Positions 10,138-20,950 are shown, counted from the first letter of the stretch. The stretch is DNA of 64,000 nt from Myotis daubentonii (GCF_963259705.1 NC_081842.1:62322787-62386786), one strand, 5' to 3'. Program-made: numbers and translations. The notes: generated from the sequence alone by a model not told the origin.

Positions 10138-11990
10138 GCACTCAGAAAGAACGCCTTTATCTTTACCACACTTTACAACATCTACAAACAGTGGCAAAAT
10201 TATTAGCCTTATATCTTGTACTTTTAAATTATGTCCTGGTTTTAGGGTCATGCAACTGACATTTAACAAAACTGCCAAAAATGACAGAACGTGGGAGAGA
10301 ACAACAACAAAACAGTGTTTGTAGATGTGGTTAACTTTACCGCTTATTCTCTGAGTTATGTTGTTTTCCAAAGTGGGCCTCTATCTGTCTTTTGCATCCA
10401 TTTCTTTCACTTTTATTACTGTGTTATATTTGGATAGTTTCCATATAAAATATTCTTTGTCTTGCTCATGCTTAACATGGGAATCTCTGTTCATGCCTTA
10501 CATTTGCTCTCAAATAGTGTCCACCAATTCTAATAGATCTTCTTTGATGATAGAGAAACATTTTCTCAGACATCAGGATTTGAAAAAAGAAGTTATCTAT
10601 AAGCTCAGACTTCTCTCTAACCACATTAAATGCTAAAGAAAGGAGGGAGGGAGGAACAGAAAATGTGAGACAGATTTATATGGTAAGATTCGGGGGAGAG
10701 GGGTAAGTGTGATCTGTAAATTTTATAACCATTCAAAATGTTGTTTAGGTGTGAAAGGAGTAGGTTGACACCCCTAAACATGCCAGAACTCAAGAATTCA
10801 GGACCTATATAACTTTTTAAGTACTTAGTAAAATATAGCCAATTGAAGTATACATTTTTTTTTAAAAAAATCAGAATGGAAATATTGTGGTAAAGGTATT
10901 AGTGTAAATACTGAGTCCATATTAATACATAACTAAGAGGAAGCTGGTAATATATTTCAGGACAGAAGGCAAATGAGATATAACTTGATGTTATTAAAAT
11001 AACATAATAAAAGTATGGAGATGGGCAGGGGAAGTGGGTGGAAGTGCTAATGGCCTCATTTTTTTAGAACAAGCAATCAGTCAATATTGGCTAAATTTGA
11101 CACATTTAACTCAAAGAAAAAATAATGACTCCAGCTTCTTAAAATTTCTCCTATTTTTTTTCTTTCTTAAATTTGGTTTTATCTTTTTGGAAGAAATATC
11201 TCTTATCTTAAAAATATAAACATTTATGAAAATTCCAGCAATTCCTTCAGTTTTACTTATATCTTTTTCTTATAATGCAAATTTAAAAGTAGCATTTTTT
11301 AGTGTGATAGCATTTTTAGAAAATTATTTCTGCTTCTATCTATCTATCTCTCACTCATCTTTCCATCTACTCTTCTATTTATACTAAAATGATGTCTACC
11401 TAATGATTATTTCTAGATGATATGGTATGGGTAATTCTTAAAAATTTTAAACTGTACTTCACTTAACTTCTTTAAGAGATATATGTATCATTTAATGGAA
11501 AAACATCATTACTCTGAAAAAAAGAAAAGAGAAGCTGTGTAAGTGATAGCACAGTTGTGATACAGATATTTCCTTAGGTAAAGGAGATGACTTTGCAGAA
11601 TATTTTTTAATTTTTACTACTAACTGTTATTCTTTAAGGGGTAGAAAGGTGGGTAGAATTCCTTAAATTTAGTCAAAAGAGAGAGGCTTCATTTGGCTCT
11701 AAAAGAAAATCTAAATAATGCAAATATTGTGTCTGTCCTTAAAATTTACCACTTCCAGTTTCTGGAATAACACCCATAATACATATCAATGCAATGGGAT
11801 TTGGAATTTGGTCTATAAAGAGCTCTGAAAGACTTTAAAATTCATCTGCATGACTGATGCAACAGTGCCTGATATATTTTGGGCACTCCATATATATTTG
11901 TTACTTGAAAATGGGATGAATTAATTGCAAGGCTAAGTCTCCCATCTTTAAAAATGCAAACATATTAACTCTACTACTCTCTCTCTCTAT
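10138..11990. other. Mostly no recognised feature
   Basis: AT-rich sequence with a purine run near 10640 and a short TCTA-type tract near 11335-11350. At 11860-11910 'gcctgatatattttgggcac' resembles the 3' end of an L2 or MIR. Open frames at 10132-10371 (minus) and 10358-10636 (plus) show no domain. Confidence 0.4.
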
Positions 11991-12039
11991 CTCAGTGTTC
12001 TTTCTGTTTTCTTCCACCTTCTTTATATTTAGGAATGTA

Positions 12040-12480
12040 CCTTGTATAAGTTATATATTGCTGAGTAACAAATTACCCCAAGTGTAGCAGTTTAGTTTAA
12101 AACAGCAAACATTTATTATCTCACCTATTTTCTGAAGGTCAGGAATCTGGGAAATGACTTGGTTGTGTGAATCTGGCTCAGCATCTCTCATGACATTGCA
12201 GTCAGGTGGTCTGCTGGTTTCTGAAGGGCTGGCGTGTCTGCTTCATAGCTCTCACATGGGCTGCTATCAGCAATCTTCAGCTCTGCCCTACATTGGTCTC
12301 TCTATGTGGTGGCTCACGAAATGGCTTTCATCAGGATAGATGATGAGAGAGAGGAAAAAGTGTGTGCAGGCTTCATCCATATTGTTTGCTAGAACTGAGT
12401 CCACATTCAAGGTAAGGAGATTAAAAGCCACCTTTTAGAGGAGGAATATCAAAGAACTTGTGGGTATATAGACCATATTT
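12040..12480 (-). mobile_element. MaLR/MLT1-type LTR fossil (antisense)
   Basis: 'ttatatattgctgagtaaca', 'aacagcaaacatttattatc', 'tgaaggtcaggaatctggga', 'gcagtcaggtggtctgctgg', 'tcacatgggctgctatcagc' and 'gaggaatatcaaagaacttg' follow the reverse of a MaLR-type LTR of the family also seen at 9000-9541. Confidence 0.65.
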
Positions 12481-12659
12481 GCCTTATCCTTCTTCATTCT
12501 GCTCACTTCTTCAATTCTTGAAATCTTGGCTCTGTCCCTTCTTCTCTAGTGAAACTATTCTGGAAGATTCCTCCTCCTTCTTAATGGTTCTGTTGGTGGC
12601 AAAATGGCACCAGAATGTTACCAGTGATTGGATTTTGATTTAGTAACCTCAGTACTTGA

Positions 12660-13440
12660 GTTCTGGCTAAGAAAGAAGTCAGAGATAAGACTCCAAAATA
12701 AGCAAAATTTTATTTAGAAAGTCATAGAGGTAGGAGAAATGAGCTGTGGAAGACTGAGCCAGCTGAGCTGCGTGGGCTCAGAAACAAGTTCGAGAATATA
12801 AAGAAGGGACCTTGGGGCTTAGGAAAAAGAAAAGCAGAGAGAACTCACCTGGAGAAAGAAAAGGGTAGGGAAAGGCTCAGGTGTGCTCAAGATGGTTTTT
12901 ATCTGAGTTCCAAAGGCAGGGACACTAGGGGAGGTCCCAGGGGAGGATCTCAATAGATCATTCATCAGCTTTCCAGGTGTGTCCTTTCATGGTCATGGTC
13001 CCTACTGATTGGTCAGAGACAGGGCAGGGAGTCATTAGTCATTGCAACTGGTCCTGATGTCAGACATGGTGTCTCCACGCCTGGCCTTGCTGCTTTTCTG
13101 GGCCTGGAGCTAAAACACAACTGAGGCCTAGAAGTTATCTCTAGTTTGACCAAAACTCTGTCGTTGTGATCATCAGACCTGAGGCTTTATTCCTAAGATT
13201 ATTTGATGTGGGTCAGTACCTCATTGTCTTGAGGGCTTACTGCTTAAGGGAGTGGTCCTACAAGGGCTTGTATGGGAGTCATATGAGGCTATTCTCCAGC
13301 CCCCTTGCTCCTCCCCTACAGGGATCTGCCAACAAGCTAGGGGAGGAAAGGTCAGGGAAGGGTCCGAAAGGCATGGCCAGTGATATTAAGGGTCAGGGGT
13401 TCTAAACTGCATGATCAACGATATGCTTGGGGAGAAAATG
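12660..13440 (-). mobile_element. Probable solo ERV LTR (antisense), family unknown
   Basis: In reverse complement a polyadenylation-like context TTTCTAAATAAAATTTTGC (minus strand of about 12700-12720) precedes a short U5-like tail. Upstream lies roughly 700 bp of U3-like sequence with a CCAAT motif (rc of 'tgattggtcag' at 13006-13016). No flanking viral genes are seen. The ends and target duplication could not be fixed, so this remains a candidate. Confidence 0.4.
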
Positions 13441-13469
13441 TCACCCTGGAGTCAAGGTCTTTTTTATAT

Positions 13470-13562
13470 ATATATATTTTATTTTTTAATTTAATTTAAT
13501 TTAATTTAATTTAATTTAATTTTATTTTATTTTATTTTATTTTATTTTATTATTTTATTTTT
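13470..13562. repeat. TTTAA / TTTTA pentanucleotide microsatellite
   Basis: A (TA)n start, then (TTTAA)n at 13487-13520 and (TTTTA)n at 13520-13560; a compound array with one unit type changing into the other. Confidence 0.95.
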
Positions 13563-13904
13563 CCCCAGTGTTGCTCGTTGCTAGGTACCTGGGGCTTTTC
13601 ATCCTGGTGACATTCCATACCTGGCCTAAAGTTGCTGTTCTGCTCAAGCCTGTCTAACTGCCTACTACAGTTCGAAGGCCTTTTCTTGGGATCAGAATCT
13701 TTCATCTCTCTGCAGCATTGACTGCTTTTCAAATGTTTGGCCTGTTTCTTTAGAATGATTGCCAACTCCTTGAAAAAATGGGTACTTTCTTACACATTTT
13801 TGTCACCCACACAATGTCTGACAGAAAGAAAATTTTAAATACTCTTTAACCTGAATAAATATGCTCAGTTTATCTTGAAAGTTTTTTTTAGTTTATACTG
13901 ACTG

Positions 13905-14136
13905 TTCAAATTTAAGTCAAATTGTGTTACTTCTCTACTCAAGCATACAATGGTTTCCTTCTCAGAGTAAAAGTCAAAAAGTCCTTGCAATGACCCCCAA
14001 GACCCTGTATGAACTGCACCCCTACTTCACACTCGTCCTGTCCTACTGCCTCAGTTGCTCTTGACTCCATTCACACTGGACTCTTTGTTATTCCTTAAAC
14101 ATTTAAGGCGTTCTCTTACCTCGGGACCTTTGCACT
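13905..14136 (+). mobile_element. L2 LINE 3' region, part 1 (sense)
   Basis: 'catacaatggtttccttctc', 'ccccaagaccctgtatgaac', 'cacactggactctttgttat' and 'acctcgggacctttgcacta' match the order of the L2 3' region. It continues after the hAT MITE at 14374. Confidence 0.8.
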
Positions 14137-14144
14137 AGCTAGAC

Positions 14145-14206
14145 CAGGGGTCCTCAAACTACAGCCCGTGGGCCACATACAAATACAAATATTATATTTG
14201 TTCCTG

Positions 14207-14237
<31 letters not shown>

Positions 14238-14365
14238 CAAAATAAGATATGGGCAGTGTGCATAGGAATTTGTTCATAGCTTTTTTTAAAAAACTATAGT
14301 CTGGCCCTCCAACGGTCTGAGGGACAGTGAACTGGCCCCCTGTTTAAAAAGTTTGAGGACCCCTG
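14145..14365. mobile_element. hAT MITE, 221 bp, inserted in L2
   Basis: Ends CAGGGGTCCTCAAACT and AGTTTGAGGACCCCTG are perfect inverted repeats. A perfect 8-bp target duplication agctagac lies at 14137-14144 and 14366-14373. The interior has a T25 run (14210-14234) and no coding capacity. It interrupts the L2 precisely. Confidence 0.95.
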
Positions 14366-14373
14366 AGCTAGAC

Positions 14374-14706
14374 CATCTGTCTGAGACACCCTTCCCTTAC
14401 ATCGCCACTGACTCATTTCCTCACCTGCTTGAGATCTTTGCTTCAGCGATACTTTCTCATTGAGCCATTCCCAACCACAGTATTTAAAATGGACTTTCCC
14501 ATCCCAATTTCCGTACCCTCTTTTCTGATTTATTTTTATATGTAGTGCTTATCAACAACAAAAAACCATAATATATATTTTACTTTTACATTTTGCCTCT
14601 ATTTGTTCCCTCACTGGAATATCACCTGTTTTAGTGACTGCTGTCTCCTCAATGCCTGGAATAGTGTCTAGCATATGGTAAGTACTGAATACATATTTGC
14701 TGAATG
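14374..14706 (+). mobile_element. L2 LINE 3' region, part 2 (sense)
   Basis: Continues the L2 of 13905: 'cctcacctgcttgagatctt', 'tttctgatttatttttatat', 'tgttccctcactggaatatc', 'tagtgactgctgtctcctca' and the terminal 'gcatatggtaagtactgaat'. Confidence 0.8.
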
Positions 14707-15568
14707 TGTTAATTAACAAACTTTACAGATATAATTAGAGCAGCGTTTCAGTTGGTGAGGGTAGCAGCACCAGGTCACCAAGCCCCTTCCCTCTAGTCCC
14801 ACTGGGGCTTTTGTGGGATAGGATGGGAAGGCACAGGTGGGAGAGGGGATGGCTCCCACTCGCAGGAAGGAGTTACTCCTCCCACATATACATATTTGAT
14901 AAAGAATAGGAGAGAATCACACAAAGATTAAAAAGGAGAGTAAGAGAAGCAGAAAATCAGTAACATAAACCACAGCTGGGAGCTTCAGAGAAAATGTATA
15001 TAGAATAAGGAGGGCGTGCAGAACGGTTTCTATTTCTATTCATGCATCACCATCTCCTTGCTCACTGACAGATGCGGAGCCTTCCAGATCACCCCAATTA
15101 AACCGGAGGTTCCATGATCTCCCTTGGAAGTGGCTCCTCATAAGTTACATTAAACCCCAATTCTCTAGAGCACAATTGTGCTTGAGCCCAGATGAAAATG
15201 TATTGCCTTGCTGTGTCCTGCCTTAGACAGGGAGAAGTGAACCGGCACAGGCAGGGCTTGGTTTTCTCATGAGAGAAGGGGGAAAACAGGAGGACAGGCC
15301 CTAGAGCTCTCCTTATTTGCTGGGTAATTGTGGTCGTCATCAGCAGGCTTTCTGGTGGTTCACTGGGGTGCACTCCTGGGAATACAGGCTCCAGTTGAAA
15401 CCAGCGAGAGGACAGGAATATCCAGGGAGGAAATAAGTACATCAACATCTAGACACAAATTTTAAGGGAAACAGGCTTTGAAAAATGTCTGCTGGAAGCA
15501 CAAGAACCTGTTTTCATTTTAGTTTTTTCTCCATGTGTCTCAAAACTTGATATCCCTATATTGATATC
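14707..15568. other. Apparently unique sequence, no gene called
   Basis: About 0.85 kb with balanced composition and no repeat family recognised. A 116-codon minus-strand frame (15448 to 15098) has no domain, signal or splice context I can point to. It could be a conserved non-coding block. Confidence 0.4.
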
Positions 15569-15582
15569 AAGAGATTCTTTCA

Positions 15583-15800
15583 GCCCTAACCATCTTGGCT
15601 CAGTGAATAGAGCGTCAGCCTGCAGACTGACAGGTCCCAGGTTCGATTCTGGTCAAGGGCATGTACCTTGCTTGCGGGCACATCCCCAGTTGGGGGTATG
15701 CAGGAGGCAGCTTATTGATGTTTCTCTCTCATCGACGTTTCTAACTCTCTGATCCTCTCCCTTCTTCTCTGTAAAAAAATCAATAAAATATATTTTAAAA
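15583..15800 (+). mobile_element. VES-type SINE with perfect 14-bp target duplication
   Basis: Starts GCCCTAACC without the extra base, A-box-like TTGGCTCAGTG, B-box GGTTCGATTCTGG, then 'ggcacatccccagttggggg', 'catcgacgtttctaactctc', and an A-rich tail with AATAAAATATATTTT. The target duplication aagagattctttca is identical at 15569-15582 and 15801-15814. A rather young copy. Confidence 0.95.
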
Positions 15801-15814
15801 AAGAGATTCTTTCA

Positions 15815-16129
15815 AATGATACATTAGGAAAGGAATAAGTCATCCGAAACTTGAATTCTGAGGTATTTATTTAAAACTATATAAAAATTTCCAAAATGTA
15901 CTGTAAAAGTTGACTATAGATTAAGAATAAAAAATTTAAAAAGTGTGTTTTATTTAAAAATACCTACTTCCTTATTTTTGGTCTATAATTTTCAGTCTAC
16001 TTCTTTGTGGCCGTTGACCCTATTCCCCTCCCCTCCAGGACTGCATTATCCTTGCTGATTTCCTTCTCCTTCTATCTCAGTCTCAGGTCATATTTTAAAC
16101 AAACAACTGGCATTTGACAATATGCAGGT
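15815..16129. other. No recognised feature
   Basis: AT-rich unique-looking sequence, then a pyrimidine-rich stretch near 16020-16080. Nothing supportable. Confidence 0.4.
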
Positions 16130-16345
16130 TTGAGTGTAGTCATTAAGACCATGATCTCTGGAGTAAGTTAAACCTCCATTACCCACAAGCTGTGTGACTT
16201 GAGCGAGTTACTTTATCTCTCAGTTTTAGTTCTTCCTCCACAAAATGTGGACAATAATATTGCCACTTCACCGTGATTTGGGGCGGGGAGCATTGGTGAG
16301 GGTGGTGGGATGGTGAGACTCAAATGGTATAATGTTTCAAACATA
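16130..16345 (+). repeat. MIR SINE fossil (sense)
   Basis: 'gtagtcattaagaccatgat', 'ctggagtaagttaaacctcc', 'caagctgtgtgacttgagcg', 'tactttatctctcagtttta' and 'aaaatgtggacaataatatt' give the classical MIR order. Confidence 0.8.
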
Positions 16346-16539
16346 GTAATTTGTGGAATTAATACTGGTCTGTATACCCGAGTTAGAAAACAACAACAAC
16401 AAACAGAAAAACTTAGTATGGTCCTTAGCTCATAGTAAACATTCAACAAAATATTTTAAACTTGATGAATGGTACCACCACCTATGCAATTTACAGGACA
16501 TCAAACTAGACTTTGACATTTTCTTTTCTTTCCACCTCA

Positions 16540-17209
16540 CTGTTTTAGCTAAACTATCACCCAGTTCTGCCGAATTTCCCTCCTCATTGTCTCTGCAATC
16601 TGTTATCTCCCCCTCCACCAGCACCAGCACCCTGTTGTCTGAGCTGCTGTCCTCTCTCCTGCTCCACAGCAGCTTTTCCTGGGACTCCCACGCCCACTTG
16701 GGCCCTTCCTGAGTCCTGTCTTCACACCGAAGCAACACTGATCTTTTTAACACTCAATCTGAAGACACTGTTCTGATAAAAACTTTCCAATCACGTTCCC
16801 TTGCTCTTAGAACAAAAAGGAAATTCCTTCACATGGCCTTCAAGGCTCTTTGTGAACTACTGTCCCGCCTCACATGCTCTCCCCTTCACTCTGTGCTCCA
16901 GCCATGGCCTCCTCTCTCTTCCTTAAACATGCTGTGCTTCCATGCCCTGGGATTTATGCATGTTCTTAGAACACCCACCCTCTTCTTTTCCCCTACTAAT
17001 TCCTACTCTTGGCCCATATGACACTTCCTCTGCAAATATTTCTCTGACTAAGTAATTAGCCCCCTTTATAGAGTTGTCCTGCTCTTTCATCACCTTTAAA
17101 CCAGTTTGTAATTATATATTTATTTGTGTGGTTATTGATTGATTCTTCTTCTCCCACTATTCTGAAAACTCTAGGAGGGATCATGTCTCCCCATAGTTGC
17201 TATTTAAAC
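16540..17209 (+). mobile_element. L2 LINE 3' region, part 1 (sense)
   Basis: Characteristic L2 blocks in order: 'tccaatcacgttcccttgct', 'catggccttcaaggctcttt', 'ctccagccatggcctcctct', 'accctcttcttttcccctac', 'tttatttgtgtggttattga' and 'aactctaggagggatcatgt'. Open frames on both strands here (16353-16712 plus, 16430-16753 minus) are chance. Confidence 0.8.
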
Positions 17210-17221
17210 CTCAACTCCTGG

Positions 17222-17462
17222 CCCAGCTGGAGTGGCTCAGTGGTTGAGCATCGAGCTATGAACCGGTCAGGGCATATGCTCAGGTTGGTGGGCTCCATAC
17301 CCAGTGGAGGGCATGTAGAAGGCAGCCAATCAATGATTCTCTCTCATCATTAATGTTTCTATCTCCCTCTTCCTTTCTGAAATCAATAAAAATATATTAA
17401 AAACAAACAAACAAACAAACAAATAAATGCTTACTTAAAGAAAAAAACACACACAAAACAGT
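17222..17462 (+). mobile_element. VES-type SINE in L2
   Basis: Starts CCCAGCTGGAGTGGCTCAGT, lacks part of the B-box region, then 'agaaggcagccaatcaatga', 'ctctcatcattaatgtttct', and a tail with (CAAA)n at 17402-17423 plus further A-rich sequence. The target duplication ctcaactcctgg / ctcagctcctgg (17210-17221 and 17463-17474) matches 11 of 12. Confidence 0.85.
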
Positions 17463-17474
17463 CTCAGCTCCTGG

Positions 17475-17530
17475 AATTGGGTCTAGCCAATAGTAAAGGC
17501 TTAAATATTTGCTCAATCAATGAACATATG
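17475..17530 (+). mobile_element. L2 LINE 3' end, part 2
   Basis: 'gtctagccaatagtaaaggc' then 'ttaaatatttgctcaatcaa' is the L2 terminal motif, resuming after the SINE. Confidence 0.7.
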
Positions 17531-17844
17531 GATAAGCTATTCTTTCATCTTTTTTAATGTCATTTACTTGATCATATACATGTAAATAAATATAATATTA
17601 TTTTTAATCTGATAGGATGGCTACTGAGTGCCTCTCTCTTGAAATGATAAAATTGAAAAGAATAATTTCTAAACCTTGTCTGTGCTTCATTCATTTGTAG
17701 CTGTAAAGAGACTATTTGGCAGCTCCTCTTTCTCTTCCGCTCATAAATGCTGCTTGAGATCTCAATCCTGCTATCTTTTATCTTCCTAAGATGGTTTTTC
17801 TGTTTCCTCTTTCCTGATCTAAATTGCTGCCTGAATAAGAATGA
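17531..17844. other. No recognised feature
   Basis: AT-rich sequence then a pyrimidine-rich part; no repeat family or gene recognised. Confidence 0.4.
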
Positions 17845-17982
17845 CTCCTTATAATCTGGTGATTAAGAACTCAGGATCTGGAGCTGAAAGTTGTGGGTTT
17901 GGATACTGGTTCTTACAGTCATTATCTGTGTGGACTAGAACAAGTTATTTTAACTCCTTAAGCTTCATTTCATTTTCTAAAG
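17845..17982 (+). repeat. MIR SINE fossil, part 1
   Basis: 'ctggtgattaagaactcagg', 'tggagctgaaagttgtgggt', 'gaacaagttattttaactcc' and 'ttaagcttcatttcatttt' match a sense MIR. The hAT MITE at 17983 interrupts it. Confidence 0.8.
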
Positions 17983-18193
17983 CAGCGGTTCTCAACCTGT
18001 GGGTCATGACCCCTTTGGCGGTCGAATGACCCTTTCACAGAGGTCGCCTAAGACCATCCTGCATATCAGATATTTACATTACGATTCATAACAGTAGCAA
18101 TATTACAGTTATGAAGTAGCAACAAAAATAATTTTATGGTTGGGTCACAACATGAGGAACTGTATTTAAAGGGCCGAAGGTTGAGAATCACTG
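17983..18193. mobile_element. SPIN-like hAT MITE, 211 bp
   Basis: Ends CAGCGGTTCTCAACCTGTGG and GGTTGAGAATCACTG are inverted repeats. Inside lie 'ggtcgcctaagaccatcctg' and 'atttacattacgattcataa'. A nearly identical relative is at 49412-49623. The 8-bp duplication is not evident. Ends and body resemble the SPIN group of hAT transposons known from several tetrapods, including vesper bats. Confidence 0.85.
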
Positions 18194-18310
18194 TCATGGG
18201 TAGTAAGATCAACTTTCTAGTATCACTGGGACAATGACCCTAAATAAGGCATGCAAAATAGTATTTCAACTGTAACATAATAATTGCTCAAAAATGATAA
18301 GTATAGAATA
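18194..18310 (+). repeat. MIR SINE fossil, part 2
   Basis: The remainder of the MIR continues after the hAT insertion: degenerate 'ctgggacaatgaccctaaat' then a 'aataattgctcaaaaatgat' 3' end. Confidence 0.5.
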
Positions 18311-18505
18311 ATAATAGGTGACATTATTATTACTATAACTATTTTTATTTTATCTTCTAGTTAACTTCATAACTCCTTCCACTCCTACTTGTGTTGCTGA
18401 TCTCCTTGGGGCAGCTCTACATGCAGATTCCTATTCCTAAAAAATCAGAAAAGTATTTCACTTTTTCCCCATTAAGCTTCTAATCTTTCCCGTTTTCCTT
18501 CTTCA

Positions 18506-19036
18506 TCCTATATAATAGAGAGATAATATGCAAATAGCTGTCACGCCCTCGCACCCTAGCACCCTCATGCCCTTGTGACTGGGCCGAGGAACCTGAGGCC
18601 GCACCCCCTGCCCGGCACAGGGTCAGGGGATGTGAGGCCATGCCCCCTGCCTGGCCGGGCTTGACAGGTGACCTGAGGCCACGCTACCCCCCCCCCTGGA
18701 GCTGGGTTGGGGGACCTGAGGCCATGCCCCCCGCCTGGTGGGGCTTGAAGGGGGACCTGAGACTGCATCCCCTGCCTTGTGGGGCTTGACAGGGGTGGGG
18801 CTGGCTGGGTCTGGGTCTCGCACAATTTAGAGGTGCACACGGGTGGGCAAGAACTTGACTCTGGGTCCTGCGGCGTGCCCCAGACTTTGACAGGAGGGAG
18901 ATTTTCATATACATTTTACTAATTTTCTTTAATCTCTGACACTTCTATTATAGAGAAAGGGCAAAAGCAATATTAAAATATTTCCTCTAATTAGTTCCCT
19001 TTTAATGTGCATGAATTTTGTGCACCGGACCAGTAG
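18506..19036 (+). mobile_element. HeliBat-type Helitron, 531 bp, with minisatellite
   Basis: Starts TCCTATATAATAGAGAG after an A, and ends with the hairpin region 'gtgcatgaattttgtgcacc' then GGACCAGTAG before a T. This is the Helitron 5' TC and 3' CTAG-like layout inserted between A and T; the terminal CTAG is mutated to GTAG. The interior carries a GC-rich 41-bp tandem repeat (18588-18800). No Rep/helicase frame, so non-autonomous. Confidence 0.85.
18588..18800. repeat. 41-bp minisatellite inside Helitron, about 5 units
   Basis: Units begin 'ggacctgaggccatgccccc' and end 'ggggcttgaaggg' or similar, five times in a row at roughly 41-bp spacing with substitutions and small indels. All nearby minus-strand open frames (Pro-rich) are translations of this repeat. 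Confidence 0.85.
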
Positions 19037-19917
19037 TTATATAAAACTTTGGGGTAAATTTCTATTTCTTTCTCTTCCATATCCCACATGTTTAGGATAC
19101 TAGTTATATTGGACAGACTTCTCAAAGTCCTGTTTAAGAAGTAGTTTAGTTCCAAATTTTCATACTGCAGAAACCTAAAGAATATTCCAGACTTTGGGGA
19201 CAGGTATGCTTCATAATATGTTGTCCCTACACCCCCATAAATACTTTTATACTTAGCAGATAAATGTCTCCTTTTTGGATAAGCTGTGTATTTTCACTAG
19301 AGCCATGGAATCTTTTATCTGTTTCTCCCTACTTATTCCTTTGGCCAGAATTTTAATAGTCTCTAGGAAAGCCTTCCTGTCTTGATCTCTAGGCCTTTTC
19401 ATGCATTCCTCCTAGAATAATTTAAAAATGGCATAATGTTGGGTCTTCCACATCTTGCTCAAAATTTTAAAGTGGCACACCATTTATCTCCATTACAGAT
19501 GCCCACTGCTGCCTGTTTCATAACTGTGCATGCCTGCCTTCATCTATTTATTTCCTCTGTGCCTCCAGAGGAGCAAGCTGCCAGCCTCCCTCTGCCTCAG
19601 ACTCAGACTCAGAGTGCGTCTTCATCCCCTTAAACTGCTGCGCACCAGCGTGGATTTTCATCTTTAGCCACTGCCACTTCTTTACCACAGCATGTCCTTA
19701 GCATCCTCAGAAGAATTCTCAAGTCTCTTCTCCCTGAATAAATGTGGTCACTTGGAGGAAAAACACACACATACAAACAAAAACAGAACATAAACATACT
19801 GTGACAAACCAAATTAATAATAATAGCAAAAGTGAAATAAGTAAAAAATAGACATGAGAAAGGAATTTTTTTTAAAAAAAGAAAGGATTCTTAAGAATCA
19901 GCAAATAATACTGTATG
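19037..19917. other. No recognised feature
   Basis: About 0.9 kb. A part near 19330-19640 (ccttcctgtcttgatctcta and neighbours) is faintly L2-like but too diverged to call. Confidence 0.35.
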
Positions 19918-20125
19918 TCTTAGTTTATTCAGGTCACTATAATAAATACCACAGACTGAGAGGCTTATAAACAGCAGGAATTTCTTTCTCTCAGTTCTGG
20001 AAGCTGGAGGCCCCCGATCAGGGTGCCAGTATGGTGGGTTCTGGGGAAGGCTCCTCCTGGGTTGCAGACTGCCAATTTCTCATTGTGGCCTCACGTGGCA
20101 GAAAGAGGGTGGGGGATCTCTCTGG

Positions 20126-20128
<3 letters not shown>
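19918..20128 (-). mobile_element. MaLR (MST/MLT1-type) LTR, part 1 (antisense)
   Basis: 'tgtcttagtttattcaggtc', 'aataaataccacagactgag', 'tctctcagttctggaagctg' and 'ctcctcctgggttgcagact' are the reverse of a MaLR LTR 3' half. A SINE interrupts it. Confidence 0.85.
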
Positions 20129-20182
<54 letters not shown>

Positions 20183-20416
20183 AATTCTCACCCAAGGACA
20201 TTTTCTCCAGGATTTTTCTAGAGAGAGTGGAGGAGAGGAAAGAGAGAGATAAACATCGATGTGAGAGAGACATACTAATTGGTTGTCTCTTCAACACAAC
20301 AAACGGGGCTGGGGGATTGAACCCACAACCAAGGTGCGTGCCCTTGATCAGGAATCGAACCCTTGACCCTTTGGTCCATGAGCTGATGCTCTAACCATTG
20401 AGAAAACTGGCCAGGG
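20129..20416 (-). mobile_element. VES-type SINE (antisense) with (CT)25 tail
   Basis: The tail side lies left as a pure (CT)25 run (20131-20180). Then come 'tctcacccaaggacattttc', 'agataaacatcgatgtgaga', the B box in reverse 'caggaatcgaacccttgacc', and the end 'gaaaactggccagggc'. The target duplication ctctggggt occurs at 20120-20128 and 20417-20425. It sits inside the MaLR LTR. Confidence 0.9.
20131..20180. repeat. (CT)25 microsatellite
   Basis: Uninterrupted CT dinucleotides; likely polymorphic. Confidence 0.97.
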
Positions 20417-20425
20417 CTCTGGGGT

Positions 20426-20565
20426 CTCTTTTATAAGGGCACTGATCCCATTCATGAAGGTCTGTTCTCATGATTGATCACCCTACTTTATATTACCATC
20501 ACCTTGGACATTAGGCTTTCAATATATTAATTTTGAAGGCACACATTCAGACCATAGCATGATTC
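20426..20565 (-). mobile_element. MaLR LTR, part 2 (antisense)
   Basis: 'ttttataagggcactgatcc', 'cattcatgaaggtctgttct', 'accatcaccttggacattag' and 'aattttgaaggcacacattc' complete the LTR started at 19918. Confidence 0.85.
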
Positions 20566-20591
20566 TAATATATCTTTTAAAAATATAAATG

Positions 20592-20947
20592 TGCCCTGGC
20601 TTGTGTTGCTCAGTGGTTTGAGTGTCACCCCAGCACCAAAGGGTGGTGGGTTCCATTCCCAGTTGAGGGCAGGTACCTGGGTTGCAGGTTCCATCCTCAG
20701 CCCCGATTGAGGCATGTGCGGGAGGCAACTGGTTGATGTGTGTTTTTTACATGGATGTTTCTCTCCCCTCTCTCTCTCCGCACATTCCCTCCCTTCCATT
20801 CTCTCTAAAAAAAATCAATGGAAAAATATGCTTGCGTGAGGATGAACAAATATAGACATAGACATAGACAGACACAGACACAGACACAGATAAAGATACA
20901 GATATATTTATAGATGTAGATGTAAATATATATATATATATACATAT
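20592..20947 (+). mobile_element. VES-type SINE with long microsatellite tail
   Basis: Starts TGCCCTGGCTTGTGTTGCTC, B-box-like GGTTCCATTCC, then 'gtgcgggaggcaactggttg' and 'aaaaatcaatggaaaaatat'. The A-rich tail has grown into AGACAT, CAGACA and TA repeats (20850-20950). The target duplication atataaatg is perfect (20583-20591 and 20948-20956), showing that the microsatellite lies inside the inserted DNA. Confidence 0.9.
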
Positions 20948-20950
20948 ATA
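20850..20950. repeat. Compound (AGACAT)/(CAGACA)/(TA) microsatellite
   Basis: Successive short-unit arrays in the SINE tail. The reverse-strand open frame here is a Val/Ser/Tyr repeat translation. Confidence 0.9.

Noticed and set aside
15098..15448. 116-codon minus-strand open frame
   Set aside because: No domain, no repeat of known proteins, no splice or promoter evidence; length compatible with chance at this composition.
16353..16753. Overlapping 119- and 107-codon frames on opposite strands
   Set aside because: Mostly within the decayed L2 starting at 16540; both cannot be real and neither shows a domain.
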